From the NCBI GenBank assembly GCA_020466095.1, contig CM035807.1:116549624-116613623 (forward strand): a stretch of 64,000 nt of DNA. The letters are read 5' to 3'. The stretch's first letter is position 1. Every line of letters starts with the position of its first letter. Of this stretch, positions 45,601 through 57,130 are shown one piece after another. The position numbers and the translations under genes are program-made. The notes under the pieces are model-generated. The model saw nothing but the letters and a program-made list of their open reading frames with translations. It was not told the origin of the DNA and made no database searches. The stretch is from Chlorops oryzae. Its lineage: Eukaryota; Arthropoda; Insecta; Diptera; Chloropidae.

Positions 45601-46100
45601 ATTAATAGAGCTCGGATTTTGAATATTTTGAATTTTTGAATTTTTTTTGCATTTAACTGTGCTTTTTGAATATTTTATTCACTGAAGTAGGGTTTTTTTT
45701 TTGTTAATTTGACAATTCAAAATTTTAATAGGCATACTAAATCGAACTAATTTGGAATTTTTGACTGTGCATTTTTTGAAATTTTTGTTTGAATTTTTTT
45801 TTGAATATTTTGAATTTTTGTTTGAATTTTTTGAAATTTTTAAATTTTTTTTTTGAATATTTTTGAATATTTTTTGAATGATTTGAATTTTTTGCATTTT
45901 TTTTGAATTTTTTTGATTTTTTTTAAATTTTGTTATTATTTTTGTTTGAATATTTTTTTTTAATTTTTTTTAATTTTTTTGTTTTTTTTTTTGAATATTT
46001 TTTGAATTTTTTTGATTTTTTTAAAAAATATTTTTTGAATTTTTTTTTGATTTTTTTTTTTTTGAATATTTTTTTGAATTTTTTTTTTCATTTTTTTACA
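45600..46100. repeat. T-rich GAATATTTT array with third conserved 105-bp module
   Basis: The module at about 45660-45770 (TTTTATTCACTGAAGTAGG, then TTTGACAATTCAAAATTTTA) is nearly identical to those at 14.0 and 14.45 kb, and is followed by TTTTTGAATATTTT units. The association of module and array at two distant sites makes this a mobile or satellite-like unit, not chance low complexity. Confidence 0.7.
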
Positions 46101-46360
46101 CATTCAAATTCCGAGGCATAATAATTAATATTAAAATTGAAATTCAATAAAATTAAAATCCAATGAGGAATAATTCGTGACAAAACAAATTATGATCTAA
46201 AAACATATGATCACAGCGCCCGAAAAATCGGAAAATAATTTTGAAACCCTAAAACATTTTATAGTGTCTTTATAAAATGACGTTTGAGGGATGTTTATTT
46301 TCTAAAAAAAAAAAATTAAGTTCCTCCAAAACGGGTTAATGTGTGTTCTTATGTTCTTAT

Positions 46361-46744
46361 CCCTACAGGAAGCCTGTCGCCATATGGCCCCATGTCTATA
46401 TTGACGTCAATATAGACAACAGAACTAGTTCTAACGTCAACAGTATTTATAGGCGGTGTCATTAAAGAGACTGTACTGTCAAGAGGTATAGTTCATCTTT
46501 ATTGACCATGTCAACAACGTGTCTCCTTATAAAAACGAAAGAGTCACTCATTTTGTCTAAATAATAGTACCGACTTCAATAGTTCGTCAATAGTTTTTCG
46601 GTCTACTGTTGACATTCAATGACAACTCAATGTTAAATGTCAATAACGCAAAGCATTGCGACGGGTATAACTGGTCAGTAGGTGTACTGTTGACGCAGTC
46701 AGTAGAAAAAGAGTATAGATTCACTATTGACATTTCCTACAGGG
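46361..46744. mobile_element. 384-bp TIR element (CCCTACAGGAA...TTCCTACAGGG)
   Basis: The inverted ends CCCTACAGGAA and TTCCTACAGGG are bounded by AT on each side. Internally there is a near-perfect palindrome GTCTATATTGACGTCAATAT and many scattered TTGAC/GTCAA words. No open frame. Confidence 0.5.
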
Positions 46745-47462
46745 ATTCTCTTTTCCTTTATCAAAAATAAATGTCCTTCGTACGCACAATCGCACATACA
46801 AAAAAGTACACAAATGAAATTTTGAAAAGGCATTTCGTTTGATCGTTTGTGATTTAGATGGGCTGCTGCAATAAATTCTTGTATAATAATCTAAATATAA
46901 AATGATTCAATCCGCAGAATCGCTGCAAATAATTTATGACGATCGCTCACCTTGCGGGATTTCTAGAAATTTCAAGTTCAATGCCGGTAATTGACAGACA
47001 TTAAAAAGGGGATTGGGGGGGTGTTCTTTCACGAAAGTGCCAAATTCCATTGGTTTCGAAATTTCATCATTTTGGCGTCGCCACATGTTTTCAATTAGTT
47101 CCGGACGAATTTTTCATACCCGTCATATTATGAGGAGAACCTGACGATTAAGCTCTTTTTACTAATTTTTCGATCTCTTCACGGTTCCTTTGCGAGATGT
47201 GATTAAGAGAATCAAGCGGCATAGACGGACCGTCGTACACCTCTCGCTTAGGAGCTAAATCCCATACCTATGATCCAACGACAAAAATTTATTGTGCAAG
47301 AGTGAAAGAGTTCTTCTTAATACATTGTTCCCTACATTCTTAACCCATTAAGCAGAGAACTAAAATATAGATCATTAACGTGTCAAACAACCTCTCAAGA
47401 TTATTATTAATGACCACGAATTTTGTGCGACGCTCTAAATGTGGAATTGCGAAGCAAAGTAT
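46745..47462. other. non-coding, no gene supported
   Basis: Nothing recognisable on either strand. This is AT-rich sequence between two TIR elements. Confidence 0.4.
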
Positions 47463-47470
47463 ATACTTAT

Positions 47471-48277
47471 CAGTGTTGCCAAAAAAAACTGATCAAAAAG
47501 TACACAAAACGGACCTTTTTTTATAGAAAAAGTACGCACACATATATATTTTTTTTTGTAAAGAAAAATCACAAAAACTAACGTAATTTTTTCATCATGG
47601 TAATATAATTATACAAGATTTATACAAGATGAATTTTTTTTGTAGTCAAAGACTAGACTAAAAGACTAGTTTTGAGTATAAACTTATTAAAAATAATTTA
47701 ACGAGCATTCGATTTAGCGAGGCCCGCATTTAACGAGCATTCAAACTCTTTCTATTGAATACTTTATATAACGAGGAAAATGGCATACATTTTTTTTCTG
47801 CACTCGGTTTAACGAGCAACATAAAACATCAGTGAAAAATCATAAAGAGAAACAAAGAGGAATGCAAGAAATACAGCCCAATTATGAATATTTCCGGGGA
47901 ACGATTTGCCGGGGAATTTACATTTCTCGAGACTAAAATTCTCCTTTTTTAAATCGATAGGGTAAGAAAAATTATGAGTATGGGTTAAATACCCATTCCC
48001 TACCAATTTTCTTCCCACATATTTAAATAAGATGAAGTTTACTCTCAAAAAAAGAAAATTCCCCGGGAATATTCAGAATCGAGCTGATCGTTCGCTCAGT
48101 TTCTAATTTTAACCGTTAACAATCAAAGAAAAACTGAAATCGATAGTCCTGCAACTCTAATGCGGAGTTGATCGAAATAGTACGCAAATCGACCAAAAAT
48201 AATTTGGTACATAAAAAGTACTCAGGTGATTGAAAAAGTACGCAATGCGTACTAAAGTACACAAAACGGCAACACTG
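47471..48277. mobile_element. 807-bp hAT-type non-autonomous element
   Basis: Starts CAGTGTTGCC and ends GGCAACACTG. A perfect 8-bp target duplication, ATACTTAT, flanks it (47463-47470 and 48278-48285). An 8-bp duplication with CA...TG ends is diagnostic of the hAT superfamily. Inner words (AAAGTACACAAAACGG, AGTACGCA) recur near both ends, as expected for transposase-binding subterminal repeats. No transposase frame is present. Confidence 0.85.
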
Positions 48278-48660
48278 ATACTTATATACTAAATGGTGGC
48301 TGCTAATGGGTTGAGTTAAATCATATTTTCACTTATTATTGATAAAAATAAATACTTATTATTAATCCTGACACATTTTGAGAATAAGAAAGCAAAATAA
48401 TTGGCCGATTTATTAAGTTAAAACGAATTGCTTAAAGATTAGGCAAATTGAGCCTCGAGTTTTGATGCTTTCCTAATAAGAACTTATTCGACTGGTGTAA
48501 GGGGGACGTATGTATAAAACCAAGTAACCTATCTAGAAATGAATCGTGTTGCCAAGTTCATAACGAGAGGAGCCCTTATCGGGTTACTTTTAAAGTCGCA
48601 CAGGGTGTTCTTCCTTTGGCCGCCCTCCACATCGCACGACGAAGGGATAGTTTTTCTTAA

Positions 48661-48917
48661 GCCCGGATCCCACTATCTGCGCAATGCTCCGAATTTTTCC
48701 GAAATCAAAGCGCCAATAGTGCGAACGCAATTTTCGGACTCTGATGCTGACAAGTGTGAATGATTTTTGTCCCAATTTTATTGTTCTCCGATATCTTTTT
48801 GAAAATATGTGAGGATATTGTGACAATGATTGTGGAAATTGTTGAAACTTTGGCCGATCTGGCCCGATAAAAATCGTCGCAGATTGTGCTATTTGCGCAG
48901 ATAGTGGGATCCCAGCT
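48661..48917. mobile_element. about 255-bp TIR element (GGATCCCACTATCTGCGCAA)
   Basis: GGATCCCACTATCTGCGCAA at 48665-48684 is repeated in inverse at 48893-48912. The match extends outward to AGC[C/T][C/G]. Further inverted similarity continues inside (GACAA.. / ..TTGTC). Target duplication not clear. Confidence 0.6.
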
Positions 48918-49359
48918 TTGCAGCATTCATTTACAGCCCGATTTTAAATGAATTTTTTCTCAAGGAAATTTTGCACGCGAAAAGAAGATGCTTTCTAAAC
49001 GTCAAAAAAAGCTTAAAAATTTTCAAAATTTTTTCTTCCTTTAAATCCCATTTCGTTACACAGAAAAACTGGCCACAAAAAAATCCAATTAATGGCGTGT
49101 GTTAAACTCGATTCATCGGTTTGTCCCAATTAAGAATTTCAAACAAATCACGAAATTTGGGAAAAGTTCGTAATATTAAATTTTGAACAAAAATTTGGTT
49201 GATTATTTTATTGTATTAAATACCAAAAGTATTAACACTTGACCAAACTTTTGCTTGAAATTTTTGAAAGTGCATAAAAATATTTTTCTAAAATTCTCAT
49301 TAGCTTTATGCGGACTTGCCTATAAGAAGGGACAAAATAACCAAAAATTAGCTCACATG

Positions 49360-49987
49360 AGGGATGGGCAAAATGGGAAAACACATCGATATATATCGTA
49401 TATATTTATTTAAAAAGCATCGAAACTGAAACAATACTATCGGAGGAGAAATATCGAGCTTTCGATATATCGACATTATAAATACCAATTAAAAATGACT
49501 ATTTTACTAAAATACAGTGTAACTTCTGCTTGGGGAGAACCCTTCTAAGCGGACACTACTCTAAACTGACAGATTTCAGGAATTTTCTTGTGCTCCTGCT
49601 TCTCAAATACTTTCCTCTTAAGCGAATACCTCTGTTAAGCGGACATATATTTGGATCCCGTAGTGTCCGGTTAAGATAGAGTACACTGTACATATTTTAG
49701 ACAAAATTGGAGTGAACAAAAGGACGTTTTCCAGTTCTCAGATGGTATGATAAGATATGATACGATAAGATAAGACATGAACGATTAAAATGCCGCTTTA
49801 TATCCAAGAGAAATACGTGTGAAGCACATGTTTACAACGATAGACATACACAAAATATCGCTTTCGATGTCGGGAAAAGTATATCGATGTACGATATATC
49901 GCCGAGCAAAAATATCAGTATAAATTTTCGATATATCGTTTTAAAAATATCGATGTTTTGATATATCGATGTTTTTTGCCCATCCCT
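49360..49987. mobile_element. AGGGATGGGCAAA TIR element (628 bp), nested
   Basis: The inverted ends AGGGATGGGCAAAA / TTTTGCCCATCCCT enclose runs of CGATATATCG-type sequence near both ends. It is absent from the corresponding position of copy 1 (near 42300), so it inserted into an ancestor of copies 2 and 3. The class is uncertain because no target duplication is evident. Confidence 0.65.
49515..49688. mobile_element. 174-bp TA-flanked pogo/Tigger-like MITE, nested
   Basis: Starts CAGTGTAACTTCTGCTTGGG and ends AGAGTACACTG, with TA on both sides. The repeated AAGCGGACA words (49557, 49638) are typical of pogo-type ends. It is innermost in the stack. Confidence 0.6.
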
Positions 49988-50271
49988 ACTTTGCAGACTC
50001 AAATTTTTATTATGGAATATGAAGATTAGGCATTTTGTCCCTTTTTTATTATTTTTAAAATATTTGGTTGATTTTTATTAATACCTTTGGATGTTGATAT
50101 TACAAATCGTTGTTTGAAAATGTTTATTGAGTGTTAATACTTCGATTAATTGTCCCAATTAAACGATTTGTTAATATAACAAAAAGTGTGATCGGCTGAG
50201 TTTTAACAACGAATTTGTTATATTGATAAAAAAAATTTGGTTGTATTTACGCACAAAAGTCTTTCTGTGTA

Positions 50272-52150
50272 TGTGTAGGAGCATTTTTTTCTTAGTACCC
50301 TGAATCCCCGGGATTATTTAGAATCGGGCCAGTAAAAAATGGATTTAATTAGCTTAATCTCATTATTATTTTTCTTGTATTAATTTATTTTTATTTCGTT
50401 CAATTTATTTTTCCTTAAAAAGCAAGAAAATTAAACAAAAAAATGTGCACCTTCAAGTGAATGTCTATAATGTTGAAGCTTCTTATATATGTGGAATGCT
50501 CTTCAATGAAGTGATTCTTCAATTATGCTACTTAAACAGTCTAATATAAAATATCATACCATAAAGCCCAAAAGCGCTTTCGTCTCAAGCTGAAAGCGAG
50601 CACACCACTTGTGTGCAATCAAAGTAATTGATGTGCGCCTAAGCCGCATTATCATTATCATTATCATCATCATCATCGTCATCATCATGTGTACTTATCG
50701 TATAATTTTCAAGTTCATTGTTAATGCATGCATTTGAGTAAATCGCTGTGAAAAAAATTCGCTTCAATTTTTGTTCCTTATGCAATTTAAATTGTGCTCT
50801 GGAAATTAAACGCTTTCCTTTCGATTTCCGTTTTCAAGAACGGAATAAATCGATTTTCGGCAAATTGAATTCCAAGAATTTCGCGAATCCCTGACATATT
50901 TTAACAGTCAAGTCAGTCAGTCAGTCATTCATTCAGTCAGTCAGTATCGTCGGAAATTCAATGAAGCAGAATTAGTTGGTTGCTTTCTTGCTAGATTCTC
51001 CGTGGATACATGTAAATTCTTGTGCTTTTCGTGCTCCCTTTCGCACATTCACAGAATCCTGATGTGACAAGAAAAGTAATTTTTTTTTTTTGGTTTTCTT
51101 TTTTCGTGAGAGCGCGCATGCATGGGCGCATAAATTGCTGCACCTGACCCACTTACTATTGTAGGAAAAACAAAAAAAAAAAATTCCCTCAAGCAACCAT
51201 GTCGCGGCCAACGACTTCTAAAGCTTTGAGCAGCTGTCTTTGTTTACGACCCATCTCTGTCTAACGGCGAGATGGAAGATATGCACAGCGAACATGTGCG
51301 CTGCCAATAACAATTCAATGCGGACGTGTTGCTGAACGCGATTTCGGCATTTCGGCCAAACAAAGCATGCCTCAAATGGGTTTCCGCTCTCATCGGTGTG
51401 CCGGACATGCGCATTCGTGCTTTTTGGTCTCTCTTGAATGACTCTCTGAAGGGATTTTTTGTTCACTTTGAGTATTTAGATAAATTTTTTTTCTTAGAGC
51501 TTTGGTTTTGGAATTGAATAAATGGGAATAATTGTGAAAATATAAGAGCTTCCTTGGACCTCAGCCATTTCTTTAAGTGTTATACGTTCGCGTAGAATTC
51601 TTTAAGGTTCATAATTCTCATTTTAGTCTTAATTTTTTTTGTGCCTTAAGTTTTCAAATGATAATCTTCATGAGCCATGTTTATGACTGTAGCCAAGGTG
51701 CCATACAATTTTATATGAAAACTACCTCAAATGTCGAACTTCATACCGCCCCAGCGGTAGTTAATGTGTCCAGAATCAATCACCAACAACATGCAGATCT
51801 CTTTGGATCCGTATTTATCCCTCTAATTCCAATTTTTTTTTTCAATGAAAAGTTCAGATATGACTTATTTTAAGTAGAAAATCACGAATCTGAAATTATT
51901 ATTGTTATGTTTTTTTTTTTTGTGGAAATTTGTTTGGAAAAAATCCGTCTAGCGACGGAGTCAGGATTTAGAGGGTTAACTCTCTTTCTTGGGACGTTCA
52001 TGAATTAGTTAATGAAACAATTCACTAAGCCTAAGAAGCCTACCCAACTTTCTTGGAATAATTGATGCTAAATCGTGTCTACATCCGAATTTAAACGGAA
52101 GATTTGCCTCAAAGTTCGGAAAAACTAAGTTTTACAAGGAATGAAGTGTT
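50272..52150. other. spacer between inverted composite copies, no gene supported
   Basis: CAT triplet repeats lie at 50650-50690 and an AGTC tetranucleotide run at 50908-50945. A GC-richer stretch at 51190-51440 has opposing open frames and no recognisable domain. Confidence 0.4.
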
Positions 52151-52431
52151 TACAGAAAGTCTTTTGTGCGTAAATACAACCAATTTTTTTTTTATCAATA
52201 TAACAAATTCGTTGTTAAAACTCAGCCTATCACACTTTTTGTTATATTAACAAATCGTTTAATTGAGACAATTACTCGAAGTATTAACACTCAACAAAGA
52301 TTTTCAACAAACGATTTGTTATATCAACAACCAAAGGTATTAATAAAAATCAACCAATTATTTTAAATAAATAAAAAAGGAAAAAATGCCTCATCTTCAT
52401 ATTCCATAATAAAAACTTGAGTCTGCAAAGT

Positions 52432-53060
52432 AGGGATGGGCAAAAAAAATCGATATATCAAAACATCGATATCTTTAAAACGATATCTCGACAATTTATG
52501 CCGATATTTTTGCTCGGCGATATATCGTACATCGATATACTTTTCCCGACATCGAAAGCGATATTTTATATATGTCTATCGTTGTAAACATTTGCTTCAC
52601 ACGTATTTCTCTTGGATATAAAGCGGCATTTTAATCGTTCATGTCTTATCTTATCGTATCATATCTTATCATTCCATCTGAGAATTGGAAAACGTCCTTT
52701 TTTACACTCCAATTTTGTCTAAAATATGTACAGTGTACTCTGTCTGAAGCAAATACCTACGGGACCGAAAGATCTGTCCACTTAACAGAGGTGTTCGCTT
52801 AAAAGAAAAGTATTTGAGAAGCAGGAGCACAAGAAAATTCCTGAAATCTGTCAGTTTAGAGTAGTGTCCGCTTAGAAGGGTTCTCCCCAAGCAGAAGTTA
52901 CACTGTATTTTAGTAAAATAGTCATTTTTAATTGGTATTTATAAATTCGATATATCGAAAGCTCGATACTTCTCCCCCGATAGTATCGTTTCAATTTCGA
53001 TGCTTTTTAAATATATCGATACGATATATATCGATGTATTTTCCCATTTTGCCCATCCCT
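52432..53060. mobile_element. AGGGATGGGCAAA TIR element, second copy, nested in copy 3
   Basis: Ends AGGGATGGGCAAAA and TTTTGCCCATCCCT; CGATATATCG-rich near both ends. It is the inverse of 49360-49987 and almost the same length (629 bp). Confidence 0.65.
52731..52905. mobile_element. pogo/Tigger-like MITE, second copy
   Basis: CAGTGTACTCTGTCTGAAGC at the left and AAGCAGAAGTTACACTG at the right, with TA on both sides. It is the inverse of 49515-49688, with scattered substitutions. Confidence 0.6.
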
Positions 53061-53394
53061 AATGTGAACTAATTTTTGATTATTTTGTCCCTTCTTATAT
53101 GCAAGTCCACATAAAGCTAATGAGAATTTTAGAAAAATATTTATATGCACTTTCAAAAATTTTAAACAAAATTTTTGTCAAGTGTTAATACTTTTGGTAT
53201 TTAATACAACAAAATAATCAACCAAATTTTTGTTCAAAATTTAAAATTACGAACTTTTCCCGAATTTCGTGATTTGTTTGAAATTTTTAATTGGGAAAAT
53301 TAAAAAACCGATGAATCGAGTTTAAACGAGTCGCCATTAATTGGAATTTTTCGTAGCCAGTTTTTCTGTGAATGCCAGAAATTGTGGTGTCAGT

Positions 53395-53510
53395 ATTTAT
53401 ATTTATTTACACAATAAGAAAATCACACAAACACCCACAACCCAGCCGGGAGTTCAACCCAGACCCTTCGCGTTGTGATTCGGCTACTCTTCCACTACAC
53501 GACGGCTGTC
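53395..53510 (-). repeat. tRNA-derived SINE-like sequence
   Basis: On the minus strand: GCCGTCGTGTAGTGGAAGAG (A box TAGTGGAAGAG), then GGGTTGAACTCCCGG (B box GGTTGAACTCC) about 35 bp on, in a 72-nt tRNA-like span. It is followed by a TG/AT-rich tail (gtgtttgtgtgattttctta). The tail, together with mispaired acceptor sequence, favours a SINE head over a functional tRNA gene. Confidence 0.5.
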
Positions 53511-54957
53511 TGATTTCATGTTTCCAAAAAATTTAAACCGAAAATAGTTCACTTCTTTTTATTTGTTTTATTTTTATTTTTTATTTTTTAGCGTTTCCTT
53601 GGTTTACTTTGATTTCCTTTGGTTTTCTTTAAGAGTGACATAATTGTGCTTTGCTCCACCTGCAATTTTAGAGTCAAAATTTTCAATCCTTTACGCTTCC
53701 TTTCCCCTTTAAAATTTCGAACATTTGAAAATCCGAAAATTCGAAAATTCCCTTTCACATTAGAGCGCGACTGCATTTGTTGGAATTTATGAAGCGTAAA
53801 ATGATTTAAGTTGGAATTCCCATTGAAATTTCAAACGGCTGCGGCGTTGTGTCCATGGCTCATAAACAGCACAACACGTGACCACAAAACTGAGAAAAAT
53901 TCTATGAAAATGTGAAATGTTACCGTGAAATCGTTTGATGGCCTTTTTTGACCACAAATCAAAAGCACAAATATTTTCAAAGTCAGCAAAAAGGACTCAA
54001 ATATTCGGGATTCGATGGAAATTTCATAAAAACGGTTTCTCTTCAGATGAAATTGACATGTTCGTATGAAATCCTTTCGAATTAAATTCTATTGTATATA
54101 TGAAAACAAAAACGTGTATCCAACTTGGACAAACCATAAAGTCTATAATCATTCAAAGGTATCCAAAGGAAAATCGAAAAATTAATATTAAAAAAGGCCA
54201 TCAAAATTAACATTGAAAATAAGTGGAGGAACTTATCATTTGTGCTATTTGAATAATAAATGGTGAAATTATAATCAACCTCGTTGAAATAAAATCAAAT
54301 GAATTTAATAAAAGGACATGCGCGACCAAATCAGTCAAAGGGGAATTGAAGAAACAAGTCACGTGCACAGAATTCTTGGGTAAGGAAATGATGTTCGAAA
54401 ATTGAAAATTATAGATTCATATAGCGAAAAATGAACACAACGATTTAAATAAATAAAATGAACATTTACATTGAGAGCGATGTTTCCACTCCGAAGGACT
54501 AATTTGTTTGCGTAAATCGCTCCACATATGCCATTATGTGGAAGAACGTGAGGTCAAAGAACATTAACGACTTACGAAGCAACACCTTTAAATGTCAGCT
54601 TTTATCGTTTTCCTTATGATATTGTGGCCTTTGAACACACACCTAATAAAACAACGTAACGCACGTGATTCAAGTCAAGTTTTATTGCATACTCACAGGC
54701 GTTAGGGTCATAAGCTGAGTTTATCCGATTAGAAGCAAATCATTCTAAATGTGATGAAGACAAATAACTTGAGTTTCTATTGTTCTTGTGACGAAAAACA
54801 TTATTCAATTATAAAATTACTAACCTCAAAAAAAAAACGCATTTCCGTTCATTAGGAGGTCCTTTATGGATATTTTTGGATATTCGAAAATGCAAAAAGC
54901 ATTAAATCAAATATTTTTGATAAAATTACGAATTTTATTTTATTTTGGATGATATTT
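53511..54957. other. non-coding, no gene supported
   Basis: AT-rich, with words near 53820-53960 weakly resembling 63230-63370 (ggctcataaa..acaacacgtgacc against ggaccataaatgtcacaacatgtgacc), suggesting an old dispersed repeat. Confidence 0.35.
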
Positions 54958-55392
54958 TCAGGTATCAAAGCGGAGATTGTAGCAGAGCAAACGAAACCAC
55001 ATCGAACACGAACTAAGGATAACGCCCTTTGACATTCTCAAGTATCTTATCCACGAGCCAAAGATCAAAATAAAAGTCCTCAAAGCCACAAGATAAGAAA
55101 GGTGATAGTCCACGATAGCTCCAGCTGTAATGACAGCTAATCCAAACATCACTAACACACAAAACCGAGGCGTACTCACTCCTCTTGAAGGGAAAAGTGT
55201 TCTAGCGTGCACAACATGTCCACACCTGTTTGTTGGATCCAGCACGAGACACGTACTTATCCCACCGGCCAACACATCATAGGCAAGAAAAGGCCGGGAC
55301 TCTTGGAAAGGCAAAGAAGAAGAAGATGTTCGGGTATCATGGCAATATTTAAGCGTATATGCTTGAAAAAGGACTTCTTCTAATGAATTCAC
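54958..55392 (-). CDS. unidentified 144-codon open frame
   Basis: Starts MNSLEEVLFQAYTLKY, has a Ser-rich stretch, then AGGISTCLVLDPTNRCGH and a hydrophobic pair of segments (FCVLVMFGLAVITAGAIVDY and LSYLVALRTFILIFGSW). It ends in a Ser/Arg-rich tail. The region is less AT-rich than its surroundings, and long open frames also occur on the other strand (for example 55359-55616, encoding MNSQRIQRVKHDSDGNVTYC). So either strand, or neither, may be coding. No family recognised, no promoter or splice signals chosen. It could be a fragment of a mobile element. Confidence 0.25.
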   Translation of the reverse strand: MNSLEEVLFQAYTLKYCHDTRTSSSSLPFQESRPFLAYDVLAGGISTCLVLDPTNRCGHVVHARTLFPSRGVSTPRFCVLVMFGLAVITAGAIVDYHLSYLVALRTFILIFGSWIRYLRMSKGVILSSCSMWFRLLCYNLRFDT

Positions 55393-56439
55393 AAAGAATC
55401 CAGCGAGTAAAGCATGACTCCGATGGCAATGTTACATATTGCGATCCATCGAAGCTACCGCAGGAAAAAGAAGCGTTGATGTCAGTGACGATAGGGCGGA
55501 GAGAAAAGAAAATGCAGAAAACAGATGGATTCGAGAAAAGAGAATCCAATTTTCAGCGGGGTAGAGGAATCTACAGAGAAATCATGTTCAATAAGTCGAG
55601 GCCATCACACTGGTGATGTGTGAGTCTTATTCTCAAATTATTGACGTTATCGGGGATGCTCCGGCTTAAATTTCTGCATGCACTAATTCGTGTGGACTCT
55701 TTCAACGGTTGGAAAGCTCCATTACAATAATTCCAATTTCGAATACTTCAAGAGGAATCCTCATACATATTAAAGTGTTTGTTGAGAAGCTGAAGTCGAA
55801 ATCCCCAAACCGATGCATGTATGAAAAAACATCCTTTATCCTTCCGGATAAACGAAATGCATTTAACTAATTTTTTGATTTTATTATTATTTTTTTCAGG
55901 AGGAATCAGCGACGTAGAGGTTCTGAATCCATATTGATTCTGAGGAACTAATTTGATACTTCGCCAATGAGCTAATATACAAGGATATCAAATGCGATGA
56001 AGGTAGGATGATAGTTGTTATCAATCAATAATTACTTCTTGTGGTTAAAATATGTTTTGAAAATCAATCAATTCTCAAAAAAAAGACAAAAAATCGATTC
56101 CAAAAAGGAATTTTCTAAGCCTTTGGGCATCACAAAAAATTTCTTAGTTTTCAGTCTTTTAGGAAATATTGACTCCAGCGTTGATTTTTCCTTCCTAAAA
56201 CCTATCGAAATATGATGAATGCCATCACGCACACAAGCTAACATCAATTTAAAAACACATATTTACTTCTATTGGGTCTTGTAAGTCTTGATACCTTGTA
56301 AGGAAAAATTTCAGAAACAAAACTTCAAAATACCACAATTGATGGTGTCTCTAAAAATTTACTATCTTCAGAAATAATTAAGATAAAAAGTTACTAAAAA
56401 CGATTAATGGTTCTCTAAATTTATATCTCAGAATAAGAT

Positions 56440-56640
56440 AAAAATGAAAACGTGACTTATTGTTAATAAAACAAGGAATATAGAAAAATTATTTTTAAAT
56501 TTTACACTGAGAAAAACTTTTGCACAAAAAAGAAAACAAAAATTTAACTTTTTTTTTCAGCGGTTTTCAGTTTTTGTAAAACCTTTTGAATGTTTAAAAA
56601 AATACCTTGTTTTATTAACACTAAGTCACCGTTTGTTTCA
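56440..56640. repeat. inverted-repeat element around TTAATAAAACAAGG
   Basis: TTGTTAATAAAACAAGG near 56460 is matched in inverse by CCTTGTTTTATTAACAC near 56608. Between them is a segment (ttttacactgagaaaaa) also found at 3400-3425 and, inverted, at 56880-56930. It is a small dispersed non-coding family. Confidence 0.45.
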
Positions 56641-56819
56641 TCTTTTTATCTTAATTATTTCTGGAGATATTAAATTGTTTAAAACATGCCGTCTGAGTAA
56701 TGTGTTTTGTATCATTTTCATTGTACGATTTATATTCTGTGCACTTGTTTTTTGTACTATTTCCATTTAATTTGAATGAATTTTTTTTTTATGAAAGCAA
56801 ATACTTAGAGGTTTCTTTT

Positions 56820-57130
56820 AAAAACATTTGTAGAGTGGCGCGAAAATGGGAATACACTGAAAAAAATATTCAAAATTTTCTTTTTAGTTTTGTGAAAAAA
56901 ATTTTCTCTGTGTAAAAATTAAAATTTTTTTTTTTAGCTTCCTTGTTTTATTATCTAACAGAATCTATTTAGATAGTCTCTCTATCTCAATTGGTTGTTG
57001 AGATATAAAATTTTGAAAAAAAAGCTTATTAAAAAAGGATTTTCAAGGATATTTCAATGACCGTTCAAAATAAAATTCAAAAAGTAGTCTCCGCAGTACA
57101 CAGTTTTTAGGTGGCACCTATCGAAAAATC
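56820..57130. repeat. dispersed repeat shared with 3.38-3.49 kb and 10.4-10.7 kb
   Basis: Inverse match to 3390-3490 (GGCGCGAAAA... , ...TTTTCTCTGTGTAAA) followed by direct match to 10610-10690 (TCTATCTCA.TT.GTT..TGAGAT). Confidence 0.4.

Larger units (their letters stand above)
49059..50269 (+). mobile_element. TA-type foldback repeat, copy 2, carrying a nested stack
   Basis: CACAGAAAAACTGG at the left and CTTTCTGTG at the right are each flanked outside by TA (49057-49058 and 50270-50271). The core matches copy 1 (41092-42752). At 49360-49987 it is interrupted by the AGGGATGGGC element, which itself contains a pogo-like MITE. An inverted copy with the same nested insertions is at 52152-53370. 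Confidence 0.7.
52152..53370 (-). mobile_element. TA-type foldback repeat, copy 3, inverted, with the same nested stack
   Basis: Reverse complement of copy 2 along its length, including the AGGGATGGGC element (52432-53060) at the same position and the pogo-like MITE (52731-52905, TA-flanked) inside that. The left end has lost two terminal bases (tacagaaagtc). Copies 2 and 3 together form a 1.2-kb inverted repeat with a 1.9-kb spacer. Confidence 0.7.
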
